A stretch of DNA of 43,978 bases. Source: Nostoc indistinguendum CM1-VF10. Its GTDB lineage: Bacteria > Cyanobacteriota > Cyanobacteriia > Cyanobacteriales > Nostocaceae. The number at the start of each line of letters is the position of its first letter. Within the stretch, counting starts at the first letter, position 1. The notes below the pieces were generated by a model. That model was not told where the DNA came from, did not search any database, and was given only the letters and a program-made list of their open reading frames with translations. The translations under genes were made by a program, and so were the position numbers. Positions 34,660 through 43,007 of the stretch are shown here, in pieces. The stretch is taken from positions 1 through 43,978 of the forward strand of contig JAHHHS010000063.1 in assembly GCA_019359215.1 (NCBI GenBank), in the 5' to 3' direction.

Positions 34660-35703
34660 TTGGATAATAACACTGATAATCTAGACTCATTCCGCGCTTT
34701 GGCACTGCAAGTTACCTGTCATGCAATCAACCAAGCAAGCGATCGCCAACAAGCGCGATCGCTCATGCAAAACTCCATCAACCGTATAGCTCAACAAATT
34801 GCTGCCAGTATCGCTTTCATTGGCTTTGATTGTCGTTTAATTGTACTGCCAGAATATTTCCTCACTGGTTTCCCGATGGGAGATACTCTAGCAGGATGGG
34901 CAGAAAAAGCTTGTATAGAAATGGCTGATGCTGAGTATGAGTCCCTTGGTAAAATCGCCCAAAAGCATAAAATCTTTTTAGCTGGTAACGCCTACGAAGT
35001 TGACCCTAACTTTCCCGGATTGTACTTTCAAACCTGCTTTATTCTTGACCCTTCTGGCTCAATCGTCTTGCGATATCGGCGGTTGAATTCCTTATTTGCT
35101 CCCACTCCCCATGATGTTTGGGATAAATATCTGGACTGCTATGGTTTAGAGGGAGTTTTCCCCGTAGCCAAAACTGCGATCGGTAATTTGGCAGCCTTAG
35201 CCTCAGAAGAAATTCTGTATCCAGAAGTAGTGCGGTGTCTGGCGATGCGAGGAGCAGAAATTTTTGTCCATTCCACCTCAGAGGTGTATAACAAAAACCT
35301 CACCCCCAAAGACGCGGCAAAAATCACTCGCGCTGTCGAAAATATGGCATACGTGGTTTCAGCTAATACCGCAGGCATCGCTAATATTGCTATCCCTATT
35401 GCTTCGGCTGATGGTGGCTCTAAAATCATTGACCATCGCGGAATCATATTAGCAGAAACAGGCGCAGGCGAAAGCATGGCAGCATTTGCCGAGATTGATT
35501 TAGGAGCATTACGCCGCGATCGCCGCCGACCGGGGTTAAATAATTTACTTGCACGCCAACGATTTGAGCTATACGCCGAAAGTTATCGCCAATCACACTT
35601 TTACCCTCCTAATACTATGCTGAAAGGAGAAGTAGACCGCAAACACTTCCTCCAAACGCAGCAAGCCACCATTGAGCGCTTAATCCAATTGGGGATAATT
35701 TGA
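34660..35703 (+). CDS. Nitrilase-superfamily protein lacking the catalytic Cys
   Basis: This 347-residue protein has the carbon-nitrogen hydrolase fold: Glu65 in LIVLPEYFLTGFP, then LRYRRLN, IGNLAALASEEILYPEVVR, GAEIFVHSTSE. The family triad is Glu-Lys-Cys. Here the Lys position is Arg141 and the Cys position (normally ICYDxxFPE) is Ser182 in ASEEILYPE. It is therefore unlikely to hydrolyse nitriles or amides and may be a structural or binding relative. The start is TTG 34660 by open frame; an upstream start is blocked by stops and the ribosome site is weak. The ALDH gene follows by 94 bp on the same strand and may be cotranscribed. Confidence 0.75.
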   Translation: MDNNTDNLDSFRALALQVTCHAINQASDRQQARSLMQNSINRIAQQIAASIAFIGFDCRLIVLPEYFLTGFPMGDTLAGWAEKACIEMADAEYESLGKIAQKHKIFLAGNAYEVDPNFPGLYFQTCFILDPSGSIVLRYRRLNSLFAPTPHDVWDKYLDCYGLEGVFPVAKTAIGNLAALASEEILYPEVVRCLAMRGAEIFVHSTSEVYNKNLTPKDAAKITRAVENMAYVVSANTAGIANIAIPIASADGGSKIIDHRGIILAETGAGESMAAFAEIDLGALRRDRRRPGLNNLLARQRFELYAESYRQSHFYPPNTMLKGEVDRKHFLQTQQATIERLIQLGII

Positions 35704-35715
35704 ATTGGGGAATGG

Positions 35716-35805
35716 AAAGTAGAGGAGCAGGGGGAGCAGGGGGAGCAGGAGAAGAATAACTATTAATTATTGACAAATGACTAATGACCAATGACAAATG
35801 ACAAA
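35716..35805 (+). repeat. G-rich octamer and heptamer tandem repeats
   Basis: GGGAGCAG repeats (35722-35750) are followed by AATGACTAATGACCAATGACAAATGAC-type heptamers that run into the ALDH start codon, so the repeat forms part of its leader. Confidence 0.7.
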
Positions 35806-37216
35806 ACCAATAGAAGTCCGCAATCCTCGAACTGGCAAATTTGACTACGTAATTATCCCGCCGCCCCCAAGGTTGCTGGCACAGCAATGTAAGCGCACGC
35901 GCAGGGCGCAAGTTCGCTGGCAGCAACTGGGTTTAGAGGGGAGAATTGAAGCCTTACAGCAGTGGAAAAAAGCGATATTATCAGGACGCGATCGCTTGAC
36001 GGAGGCTTTGGTAAATGATACAGGCAGATTATCGACCTCAGTATTAGAAATAGACTCCTTCCTCTCTAGCATTGATCGCTGGTGTAAGTTAGCACCGGAC
36101 TTGCTGCAAGACTCTGCAAAAAATACAGCAATTCCATTTATCGCATTGCAACAAACATCCGTTCCTTACCCTCTAGTTGGGGTAATTAGCCCGTGGAATT
36201 TTCCACTGTTGCTATCAACCATTGATACCATCCCGGCATTACTGGCGGGTTGTGGTGTCATTGTCAAACCCAGTGAAATTGCTCCCCGCTTCGTAGCACC
36301 ACTGAAAACAGCACTCACCGCTGTTCCCGAATTGCGCGATGTCTTAACTTTTGTTGAAGGAGCAGGCGAAACTGGTTCTATTTTGATTGAAAATGTAGAT
36401 TTGGTATGCTTTACAGGCAGTGTAGCAACGGGGCGAAAAGTGGCAGAAGCGGCTGCTAAACGGTTTATTCCGGCTTTTTTGGAATTAGGAGGAAAAGACC
36501 CTGCGATCGTTTTAGAATCAGCCGATTTAGAATTAGCAACCTCAGCAATATTGTGGGGTTCCGTTGTCAACACTGGACAGTCGTGTTTATCAATTGAGCG
36601 AATTTACGTTGCTGAATCAATATTTGACAAGTTTTACCATCAACTAGTAGCTAAAGCTTATCGCCTTCAACTAGCCTACCCCACAGTCGAAAGTGGAGAA
36701 ATTGGCCCCATCATCGCCGAAAGACAAGCGGCAATTATTAGCGGTCATCTTCTAGATGCAGTAGAAAAGGGAGCAGTAATTCACTGCGGCGGTGTAATTG
36801 AAGACTTAGGTGGGGGTTGGTGGTGTCGTCCAACAGTGCTCACCCAGGTTAATCATTCCATGAAAGTAATGACTGAAGAGACGTTCGGCCCCATTATGCC
36901 AATAATGCCTTTTTCCACAGTAGAGGAAGCAGTGTCTTTAGCAAATGACTCAATTTATGGATTAAGTGCTGCTGTGTTTGCCTCGGAACCCGAAGCTTTA
37001 GAAGTTGCCCAGCAGATAGATGCAGGTGGTATTAGTATCAATGATGCTGCACTCACCGCCATCATGCACGAGGGAGAGAAAAACGCCTTCAAATTCTCCG
37101 GTATGGGAGGGTCACGCATGGGTGCGGCAGCGCTGAAACGGTTTATGCGAAAAAAAGCTATTTTGATTAAAACTAACGATACTAATGACCCTTGGTGGTT
37201 TGGGGATGGGGAGTGA
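35798..37216 (+). CDS. Aldehyde dehydrogenase family protein
   Basis: This 472-residue protein has all ALDH landmarks: ISPWNFPLLL (catalytic Asn), VKPSEIAP, FTGSVATG (NAD(P) loop), LELGGKDPAIVLESAD (general-base Glu), NTGQSCLSIERIYV (nucleophilic Cys), EETFGPIMPIMPF. It oxidises an aldehyde to the acid with NAD(P); the substrate cannot be read. The ATG lies within an AATGACAA heptamer repeat, so ribosome binding may depend on that repeat. It is downstream of the cysteine-less nitrilase-like gene and possibly in one operon with it. The gene is intact. Confidence 0.92.
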   Translation: MTKPIEVRNPRTGKFDYVIIPPPPRLLAQQCKRTRRAQVRWQQLGLEGRIEALQQWKKAILSGRDRLTEALVNDTGRLSTSVLEIDSFLSSIDRWCKLAPDLLQDSAKNTAIPFIALQQTSVPYPLVGVISPWNFPLLLSTIDTIPALLAGCGVIVKPSEIAPRFVAPLKTALTAVPELRDVLTFVEGAGETGSILIENVDLVCFTGSVATGRKVAEAAAKRFIPAFLELGGKDPAIVLESADLELATSAILWGSVVNTGQSCLSIERIYVAESIFDKFYHQLVAKAYRLQLAYPTVESGEIGPIIAERQAAIISGHLLDAVEKGAVIHCGGVIEDLGGGWWCRPTVLTQVNHSMKVMTEETFGPIMPIMPFSTVEEAVSLANDSIYGLSAAVFASEPEALEVAQQIDAGGISINDAALTAIMHEGEKNAFKFSGMGGSRMGAAALKRFMRKKAILIKTNDTNDPWWFGDGE

Positions 37217-37320
37217 CCCCATCATCACTATGCAACTCATTACCGTAACTAATGGCGATCGCTTCTGCCACAGTTTCGTCTACGATAACCAAAGCACTTG
37301 GAAGAACTTTCATAGTTTTG

Positions 37321-37509
37321 GTTCAGAACACAAGTCCATTCGTTCAGAACACGAGTCCATTCGTTCAGAACACGAGTCCATTCGTTCAGAACACGAGTCC
37401 ATTCGTTCAGAACACGAGTCCATTCGTTCAGAACACAAGGTCATTCGTTCAGAACACGAGGTCATTCGTTCAGAACACAAGTCCATTCGTTCAGAACACA
37501 AGTCTGTTG
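37321..37509. repeat. 21-bp minisatellite, nine copies
   Basis: The unit GTTCAGAACACGAGTCCATT plus C repeats nine times without length change (starts at 37321, 37342, 37363 and so on to 37489). Variation is mostly A/G in the middle (ACAAG or ACGAG) and GTCC or GGTC. All six frames through it are open heptapeptide repeats because 21 is divisible by 3, so openness is no evidence of coding. Confidence 0.9.
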
Positions 37510-37596
37510 GTTCACTTGGTCAGTGGTGTGGTGTTAAAGTATGGCAAAGAGAGCTGGGAATATGAGATGGAGTTTAGACTAAAATCGATTTGTTAT

Positions 37597-37632
37597 CATG
37601 TAATACACCATAAATTTGCGATGTATTACATG
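37597..37632. repeat. 11-bp perfect inverted repeat
   Basis: CATGTAATACA (37597-37607) and TGTATTACATG (37622-37632) are exact complements with a 14-base AT-rich loop. It lies between the minisatellite and the 3' end of the secreted protein gene and could act as a terminator stem for that minus-strand gene or as an operator. Confidence 0.6.
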
Positions 37633-37677
37633 GTAAGCAATATTTCGCCAATGGTATCGGGATCTCGGCTCCATCCC

Positions 37678-38034
37678 TTATTGACATAGACAGTTGTAAC
37701 TAGAGACGGATATTGAATCGTTTCCATACCCTACAGTACAAGTAGTAGACCAAATCGGAAGAAGATTGAAGCCAGGACGAAAACCTTCACCTCCTGCATT
37801 TGTGGAACATACATAAAACTCGTTTCCATTGCTATAAAAGCCAGAAGAAACTGCCGTCTTGCCTGCATCACGGCAAACACGCTCACAGAATCTACCATTT
37901 GCAGGCACCCAACTCAAACTTTGTGAAAATGCAGGTTTTGCAGTGGAGCTTATCAAAGATGAAACTAAAATAATAATGAAAAAGGTGATCGATATTATTC
38001 CTGCAAGATAACCAATACTTTTTCGTACTTGCAT
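37678..38034 (-). CDS. Small secreted cysteine-rich hypothetical protein
   Basis: This 118-residue protein has one N-terminal hydrophobic helix (IGYLAGIISITFFIIILVSSLISS) and a probable signal cleavage after KPAFSQ. The mature part of about 80 residues has six Cys (FCERVC, FYVCST, STTCTVG, YNCLC), enough for three disulfides, and is rich in Ser, Gly and Tyr. It lies alone, convergent with the minisatellite, and its start ATG 38034 follows an AT-rich leader. I do not recognise a family; an exported disulfide-stabilised protein is all that can be said. Confidence 0.7.
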   Translation of the reverse strand: MQVRKSIGYLAGIISITFFIIILVSSLISSTAKPAFSQSLSWVPANGRFCERVCRDAGKTAVSSGFYSNGNEFYVCSTNAGGEGFRPGFNLLPIWSTTCTVGYGNDSISVSSYNCLCQ

Positions 38035-38361
38035 ATACTTACCTATTTCCTAATTAATTACCTACTAAGATGTAGATATAAACCTATAATTTAAAATTAA
38101 AATACGAACTCCAAAAATTACGAAAATCCATTATTAATCTTTACAACACTCCCAACCTTTCCTGACACACCCGACCCCACCACCTACCCATAGTCTCAAG
38201 AGCGATCGCATTCACAACCCAGTGCGATCGCTTTTGTGGTGGGTAGTTAAATTTAAGTTGGTGCAGTTAAACTGGACTTTAGACTAAAAGGCTAGAGAAA
38301 AGCAGTCAGCAGTAACACTGACTGCCGTAAAGTCAATGAAAGTAATCGATAAATCATTGAC
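38035..38361. other. Intergenic stretch, no gene recognised
   Basis: Two HIP1 sites near 38200 and 38225 stand in an imperfect dyad (GAGCGATCGCATT and AGTGCGATCGCTT). The right part leads into a transposase fragment. Confidence 0.4.
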
Positions 38362-38637
38362 GTGATGATCTTGACACAACTAGAAAAATTTCGGCAAGCT
38401 ATCTACGATTGTTTGGGGAAAGCAAAAGATGCTGTATTTGAATTGATGGATGCAGTATTGACAAGTCCGAGTATCCCATCGTTTGTAAGCTTGTCACAAA
38501 GCCCAGTGTTTCGACGGCAATGGTCGAGCGTTTATGCAGCACTGCATGATAGTTGTCCACCGAAAAGGAAGTTGATGAAGCTGCTGGTACAGGAAAAAAA
38601 GCGATGCCTGGGTTGGGCTATGCCTACGTATTTGTAA
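38362..38637 (+). pseudogene. Transposase N-terminal fragment
   Basis: LTQLEKFRQAIYDCLGKAKDAVFELMDAVL and SLSQSPVFRRQWSSVYAALHDSCPPKRKLMKL are the opening of a Nostoc-type transposase (FRRQW and AKDAxFELxDA words). It breaks after KLLVQEKK into a dispersed repeat (GATGCCTGGGTTGGGCTATG) and stops. The catalytic domain is absent. Confidence 0.65.
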
Positions 38638-38740
38638 AGCCACCATCACCCAGTTAAAATCGACCGCAGATTTAAAAGCGGCTGCTAAACAAACGGCGTA
38701 ACGGGCAATAAGTAGGTATCATTTACTGTAAATGATGCCC

Positions 38741-38829
38741 ATTGCTTGGCAGACGATTCAGTGTTGGATCAACTTTAAAACCAAGAGGAACATCAAGATT
38801 CCTAACACTCCTAAGTTGAACTGTCACTA
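38741..38829 (+). pseudogene. Probable transposase C-terminal scar
   Basis: The frame IAWQTIQCWINFKTKRNIKIPNTPKLNCH-stop is basic and lies in phase behind the N-terminal fragment, as expected for the end of the same decayed element. The assignment rests on position and composition only. Confidence 0.3.
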
Positions 38830-38901
38830 GTGAGAATAGTATTACAAATAGGCATTCCATTAGTAAAAACTACTCTGGAAAAATAGTATGAGGTTGGAGT
38901 A

Positions 38902-39282
38902 ATGGATGAGCAGCATCGGTACTTGCGAATCGCCCTTGTTGTTGTTGGAATTGCTTTTCTCCTGGTCTATCCGTTGATGAAGGTCTGGCCATCGGGCTGG
39001 TCATGGCAACCAGGTCAATATGAATACGAACAGATGATCGTGGGTGTTTATGCGACGCTCGGTGTCTTTTTACTATGGGCTTCTCGAAAACCAGAAGTGC
39101 ATCTCAGTTTAATCTGGTTCACCGTCTGGTCGAGTTTTGTCCACGGGCTGATCATGGCGGTACACGCAGTGATTGACCCTGCGGAACGTGGACACCTGTT
39201 CGGCGATGTTCCAGCATTGATATTAGTAGCAATTGTCCTTGGTTTCCTAGCATCACGCGAAGTAGCGCCAGTGCATGAATGA
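38902..39282 (+). CDS. Small multi-helix membrane protein (DUF6632-like)
   Basis: This 126-residue protein has four hydrophobic helices (RIALVVVGIAFLLVYPL, YATLGVFLLWAS, LIWFTVWSSFVHGLIMAVHAV, VPALILVAIVLGFLAS) separated by short loops. WPSGWSWQPGQYEYEQMIVGVYATLGVFLL and WFTVWSSFVHG are words I associate with an uncharacterised membrane family, probably DUF6632. The ATG at 38902 follows GGAGTA. It is probably located in the cytoplasmic membrane. No function is known; no operon partner is evident. The gene appears intact between scars. Confidence 0.7.
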   Translation: MDEQHRYLRIALVVVGIAFLLVYPLMKVWPSGWSWQPGQYEYEQMIVGVYATLGVFLLWASRKPEVHLSLIWFTVWSSFVHGLIMAVHAVIDPAERGHLFGDVPALILVAIVLGFLASREVAPVHE

Positions 39283-39754
39283 GCGCGGCATAACAAATTA
39301 AATGCAGTGGATAGAGCCCAAAAAGGTTGCTAGATATGAATTTGTTCAACTGGGCCGACCATAAGGCGATCGCTAGCCGCGCCAGCCCTCTCAATTTTTG
39401 GCGGCCACAGCGATGTCATGGCAGCGCGTGGTACTGGTTTTGCCAGTTTATCTTCTAAAGAATTTACGCCACCGATAATTAAAGCTGTCTTTGATAACCT
39501 TCCCACTCCCCACTCATAATATGCGAACATAATTAAGTTGTAGCTGACTACCTGCACAGAGGTTAAAAGGTCGCGGACTTAGCGCAAGGTGACTCGATTT
39601 TAGAAAATGCCTTATTTAGTGAAGACTGGCATTTGCTGTCACTGGCTTAAAGGTTCCAGGCATTGTAATAAAAGACCCTGGTTGTACAGCGAAAACCTTT
39701 CCCGATTACTTTACTCGATTTTCCAAATGTTAGAACAATAAAAGGTGAATTGCA
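39283..39754. other. Intergenic stretch with a nifJ scar
   Basis: Apart from the nifJ-like remnant at 39367-39519 no gene is visible. The last 50 bases carry AAAAGGTGA before the next ATG. Confidence 0.45.
39367..39519 (+). pseudogene. nifJ-like (pyruvate:ferredoxin oxidoreductase) scar
   Basis: The plus-strand frame reads RSLAAPALSIFGGHSDVMAAR and GTGFASLSSKEFTPPIIKAVFDNL, then a stop. The first words resemble the NifJ/PFOR segment SLxAxALSIFGDHSDVMAAR. SSKEFTPxxxKAVFD resembles a segment some 200 residues further on in the same protein. Two separate pieces of one enzyme joined in frame indicate a large internal deletion. Family identification is from remembered motifs. Confidence 0.5.
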
Positions 39755-40201
39755 ATGCCTAATATTCGAGAAGGAATGCCCGTGCTTGCTCGTCATGAAG
39801 GAGATTGGGTAGGAACTTATACATTAATTGATACAACAGGAAAAATTCTCGATAGTCATGAGTCTCATTTAACTTGTCAATTTCCAGAAAATGGCCCTCA
39901 TCCCTACTATCAAATCAATCGCTACAAATGGTCTAATGGTAAACAAGAAGAGCATGAATTTCCAGGAAGCTATAAAGATAATAAACTCTGGTTTGACACT
40001 GATCGCATCCAAGGGAAAGCTTGGGAAGCCGATGATTCAATTGTGATTTTGTGGTTTAGTTATATAACAAACCCAGAAATGAGTTTATACGAAATGATCT
40101 ATATTAGTCCTGACAATAACAATCGTGCCCGCACTTGGCATTGGTTTAAGAACAACAAAATTTTTCAACGCACACTAATTCAAGAAGAACGGGTAAGATA
40201 G
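39755..40201 (+). CDS. DUF3598-like calycin-type protein
   Basis: The 148-residue protein (MPNIREGMPVLARHEGDWVGTYT, SHLTCQFPENGPHPYYQINRY, WFDTDRIQGKAW, NRARTWHWFKNNKIFQRTLIQEERV) has the beta-rich pattern and opening HEGxWxGTYxxID of a cyanobacterial calycin-like family, probably DUF3598, whose relatives include bilin-lyase-like folds. No signal peptide or Cys nucleophile is visible. AAAAGGTGAATTGC before ATG 39755 is a good ribosome site. A small-ligand-binding role is possible but not shown. The gene is intact and single. Confidence 0.75.
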   Translation: MPNIREGMPVLARHEGDWVGTYTLIDTTGKILDSHESHLTCQFPENGPHPYYQINRYKWSNGKQEEHEFPGSYKDNKLWFDTDRIQGKAWEADDSIVILWFSYITNPEMSLYEMIYISPDNNNRARTWHWFKNNKIFQRTLIQEERVR

Positions 40202-40261
40202 TAATTTATTTGCTCAGAGATAATCACTCATTATTTTTCAGCCCGCACAGGCGGATTACCC

Positions 40262-40345
40262 TGTGGGTGACGCTCCTTCTCTGCGAGACGCTACGCGAAC
40301 GTCGCTAACGCTGAAAGCGTTCTCGTAAGAGTAGGCGCAAAGCGT
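40262..40345. repeat. GC-rich dispersed repeat cluster
   Basis: GACGCTCCTTCTCTGCGAGACGC followed by related short inverted pieces; similar words occur at 21600-21675, 24096-24125 and 29708-29745. It lies in the leader region of hisS. Confidence 0.6.
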
Positions 40346-40416
40346 TTATGTTTGTGTAGCCACAATTTCGAGTCGTTAGGCTTTCATCTCAAATTTCAAC
40401 TTAGTAAGGTACACGC

Positions 40417-41805
40417 ATGGCAAAAGGCGACAAAATAAACTTTTCTACTCCTAGTGGTTTCCCAGAATTTCTGCCTAGTGAAAAACGTCTAGAATTATAT
40501 TTGCTAGATATCATCCGTAGAGTTTTTGAAAGCTATGGATTTACGCCCATCGAAACACCTGCCGTAGAACGTTTAGAAGTACTGCAAGCTAAAGGAAATC
40601 AAGGCGACAATATCATTTATGGCATTAACCCTATCCTGCCACCAAATCGGCAAGCCGAGAGAGATAAATCAGGGGAAACTGGTTCAGAAGCAAGAGCTTT
40701 AAAGTTTGATCAAACAGTTCCTTTAGCAGCGTATATTGCCCGTCACCTGAATGAATTAACCTTTCCCTTTGCCCGCTACCAAATGGATGTAGTTTTTCGT
40801 GGTGAACGAGCAAAAGATGGGCGTTTTCGGCAGTTTCGTCAGTGTGATATTGATGTAGTTGCTCGTCGTGAACTCAGCTTGCTCTATGATGCTCAGATGC
40901 CTGCAATTATCACTGAGATATTTGAAGCAATAAATATTGGTGATTTTCTGATTCGCATCAATAATCGCAAAGTTCTTACAGGCTTTTTTAAGTCAGTAGG
41001 AATTACCGAAGACAAAATTAAATCGTGTATTGGTATTGTTGATAATCTAGAAAAAATTGGTGAAAGTAAAGTAAAACAAGAATTAGAGAAAGAAGGGGTT
41101 TTAGGAGAACAGACTCAAAAAATTATTGATTTTATTAAAATTGATGGTTCCGTTGATGAAGTATTAGATAAGCTTAAGCATCTCGCCCAAAACCTGCCAG
41201 AAACCGAGCAATTAAGCCTGGGAGTTAGCGAATTAGAAACGGTAATTACAGGCGTGCGTAATCTCGGAGTTGCCGAAAATCGTTTCTGTATTGATTTATC
41301 CATTGCCCGTGGACTTGATTACTATACTGGTACAGTTTATGAAACAACCTTATTAGGACATGAAGCTTTAGGTAGTATCTGTTCTGGCGGTAGATATGAA
41401 GAATTAGTCGGAGTATTTTTGGGTGAAAAAATGCCTGGCGTAGGCATTTCTATCGGCTTAACTCGCTTAATAAGTCGGTTGTTAAAAGCTGGTATTCTTA
41501 GTACCTTAGCTGCTACACCAGCCCAGGTGATGGTAGTGAATATGCAAGAAGATTTAATGCCAACTTATTTAAAAGTTTCGCAACATCTGCGTCAGGCTGG
41601 AATTAATGTCATCACTAACTTTGATAAGCGCCCCTTGGGTAAACAATTTCAGCTAGCAGATAAGCAAGGAATTCAGTTTTGTGTAATTATTGGTTCCGAG
41701 GAAGCAGCAGCACAAAAATCCTCGCTGAAAGATTTGAAAACGGGTGAGCAAGTAGAGGTGCTACTAGTAGATTTGGCTGAGGAAGTTAAAAGAAGGCTTG
41801 GTTAA
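40417..41805 (+). CDS. hisS: Histidyl-tRNA synthetase
   Basis: This 462-residue class II synthetase has motif 1 (the EFLPSEKRLELYLLDIIRRVFESYGFTPIETPAVER region), motif 2 FRGERAKDGRFRQFRQCDID, the His-specific RGLDYYTGTVYE, motif 3 PGVGISIGLTRL and a C-terminal anticodon-binding domain (VMVVNMQEDLMPTYLKVSQHLRQAGINV). It charges tRNA(His) with histidine in the cytoplasm. ATG 40417 begins MAKGDKINFSTPSGFPEF, a normal family start. It ends with a strong terminator hairpin 25 bp downstream. The gene is intact and is the only clearly essential housekeeping gene of the window. Confidence 0.97.
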   Translation: MAKGDKINFSTPSGFPEFLPSEKRLELYLLDIIRRVFESYGFTPIETPAVERLEVLQAKGNQGDNIIYGINPILPPNRQAERDKSGETGSEARALKFDQTVPLAAYIARHLNELTFPFARYQMDVVFRGERAKDGRFRQFRQCDIDVVARRELSLLYDAQMPAIITEIFEAINIGDFLIRINNRKVLTGFFKSVGITEDKIKSCIGIVDNLEKIGESKVKQELEKEGVLGEQTQKIIDFIKIDGSVDEVLDKLKHLAQNLPETEQLSLGVSELETVITGVRNLGVAENRFCIDLSIARGLDYYTGTVYETTLLGHEALGSICSGGRYEELVGVFLGEKMPGVGISIGLTRLISRLLKAGILSTLAATPAQVMVVNMQEDLMPTYLKVSQHLRQAGINVITNFDKRPLGKQFQLADKQGIQFCVIIGSEEAAAQKSSLKDLKTGEQVEVLLVDLAEEVKRRLG

Positions 41806-41829
41806 TAAACTACGCAAGTTCTAAGGGTA

Positions 41830-41864
41830 GAAACCCAACAAAATCCTTGATTTTGTTGGGTTTC
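41830..41864 (+). terminator. Terminator hairpin after hisS
   Basis: GAAACCCAACAAAATC and GATTTTGTTGGGTTTC form a perfect 16-bp stem with a three-base loop, 25 bp after the hisS stop. The trailing T-run is short, so termination strength is inferred from the stem. It ends 22 bp before the next start codon. Confidence 0.75.
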
Positions 41865-41885
41865 ACCTTAATCAAGCAAAAATAT

Positions 41886-42521
41886 ATGACAATTCTCAAC
41901 GCTCGTAATTTATCTTTAGAAGAAGTTCATCGTCTGTTTGGCTTCCAAAAACAGTACAGTGACTCATTTTCTAACTACTTATCTCTAGAACCTCTCACGG
42001 AAGCAGAAGAGCAGGAACTTCTGCAAATTAGAAATGACTTTGATAGATATCTTACAGCAGGGAAAGTTTCTGAAGGTCAGGTAAAGTTTCTTGCAGTTGC
42101 TCCTTTATTAAGATTAGCTGGTTTTTATCGCTATCCTATCGAGATTCCTTTGGAGGAAAATATTACTGATATTGAGGTTGAAGATGAAGATATCAAAATT
42201 AAAGGAAGATTTGATATTTTAGCTATTAGTAAAGCTAAACATACAAAACCTCAAATATATTTTTGGGTACTGTTAATTGAATCTAAAAATAGTCAGATTG
42301 ATATATCAACTGGTTTATCTCAGCTGCTCACATACTCTTATAAAAATTTAGATAATCAAAAATCAGTTTGGGGATTAACAACTAATAGGAGAAGTTATCA
42401 GTTTGTCTATATCGAGCAAGGAAATCCTTCTATTTATTACCTGTTACCAGAATTAAACTTAATGGAAAGAGAGCGTTCAAGCCAGTTGCTACAAGTTTTA
42501 AAAGCAATTTGTCAGCTTTAA
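41886..42521 (+). CDS. PD-(D/E)XK-type nuclease-like protein
   Basis: From ATG 41886 the protein has 211 residues. A start further upstream would run through the terminator. The core KIKGRFDILAISKAKHTKPQIYFWVLLIESKNSQID carries Asp...Glu-x-Lys in the spacing of PD-(D/E)XK nucleases, with a preceding helix and the following LSQLLTYSYKNL as seen in type I restriction HsdR-N-like domains. It lacks helicase motors, so it is a stand-alone nuclease-like domain of a kind frequent in cyanobacteria, possibly a remnant or orphan of restriction or mobile elements. No partner methylase is nearby. Confidence 0.65.
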   Translation: MTILNARNLSLEEVHRLFGFQKQYSDSFSNYLSLEPLTEAEEQELLQIRNDFDRYLTAGKVSEGQVKFLAVAPLLRLAGFYRYPIEIPLEENITDIEVEDEDIKIKGRFDILAISKAKHTKPQIYFWVLLIESKNSQIDISTGLSQLLTYSYKNLDNQKSVWGLTTNRRSYQFVYIEQGNPSIYYLLPELNLMERERSSQLLQVLKAICQL

Positions 42522-43007
42522 AAGCGTAGTTAAAGATGCCGAGAGAGCTTTTTTATAAGTTGTCAGACTTTTCAAACATCCTCTAAGGATTATTTAAGCG
42601 ATCGCTATTATATGTAATAAACTTTAACCTCTCTCCTAAAAGGAGCTACGGTGTACACACAAGTTTCTCTGGACGCTTACGGTTTATCGAAATAGCTCAA
42701 AAAAACCTCACCCTGCTTATGCTACGCAAAAGCTGTCCCTCTCCTTACGAAGGCTACGGTGTACACACAAGTCTTCTAGAGTTTCGCCACAGGTTTTGAT
42801 CCCCCCAACCCCCCTTAAAAAGGGGGGCAAAAGCCTTTCAAAGTCCTCCAATTTATCGGAGGATTTAGGAGGATCTACAAGACTTTGGTTTTGTATAAAG
42901 ATGTGTGTACAGCGTAGCTTTGGTAAGGAGAGCGATGTCCGTCAGGACAGGATGAGGTTTTTGTTTTGGGTAATTCGATGACTTGTGTGTACACCGTAAC
43001 TCCCCTT
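42522..43007. repeat. Mosaic of inverted repeats, MITE-like
   Basis: TACGGTGTACACACAAGT occurs at 42647-42664 and 42755-42772 and inverted at 42981-42998, so the outer copies bound a 352-bp inverted-repeat unit. Inside are hairpins CCCCCCTTAAAAAGGGGGG (about 42813) and TCCTCCAATTTATCGGAGGA (about 42844). No gene is visible. The right end lies ten bases before the TPR start and probably replaced its natural leader. Confidence 0.7.

Noticed and set aside
37185..37689. Long open frames with SEHESIR, FVQNTSP or CSERMDS heptapeptide repeats
   Set aside because: A 21-bp tandem repeat is open in every frame, so openness is expected without coding. Flanks show no ribosome site or family.
39330..39557. 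Minus-strand 75-residue frame over the nifJ scar
   Set aside because: The plus strand has recognisable PFOR words over the same bases; the minus frame is its shadow.
41847..41885. Earlier start for the PD-(D/E)XK-type protein
   Set aside because: It would begin inside the hisS terminator hairpin; ATG 41886 gives a normal start.
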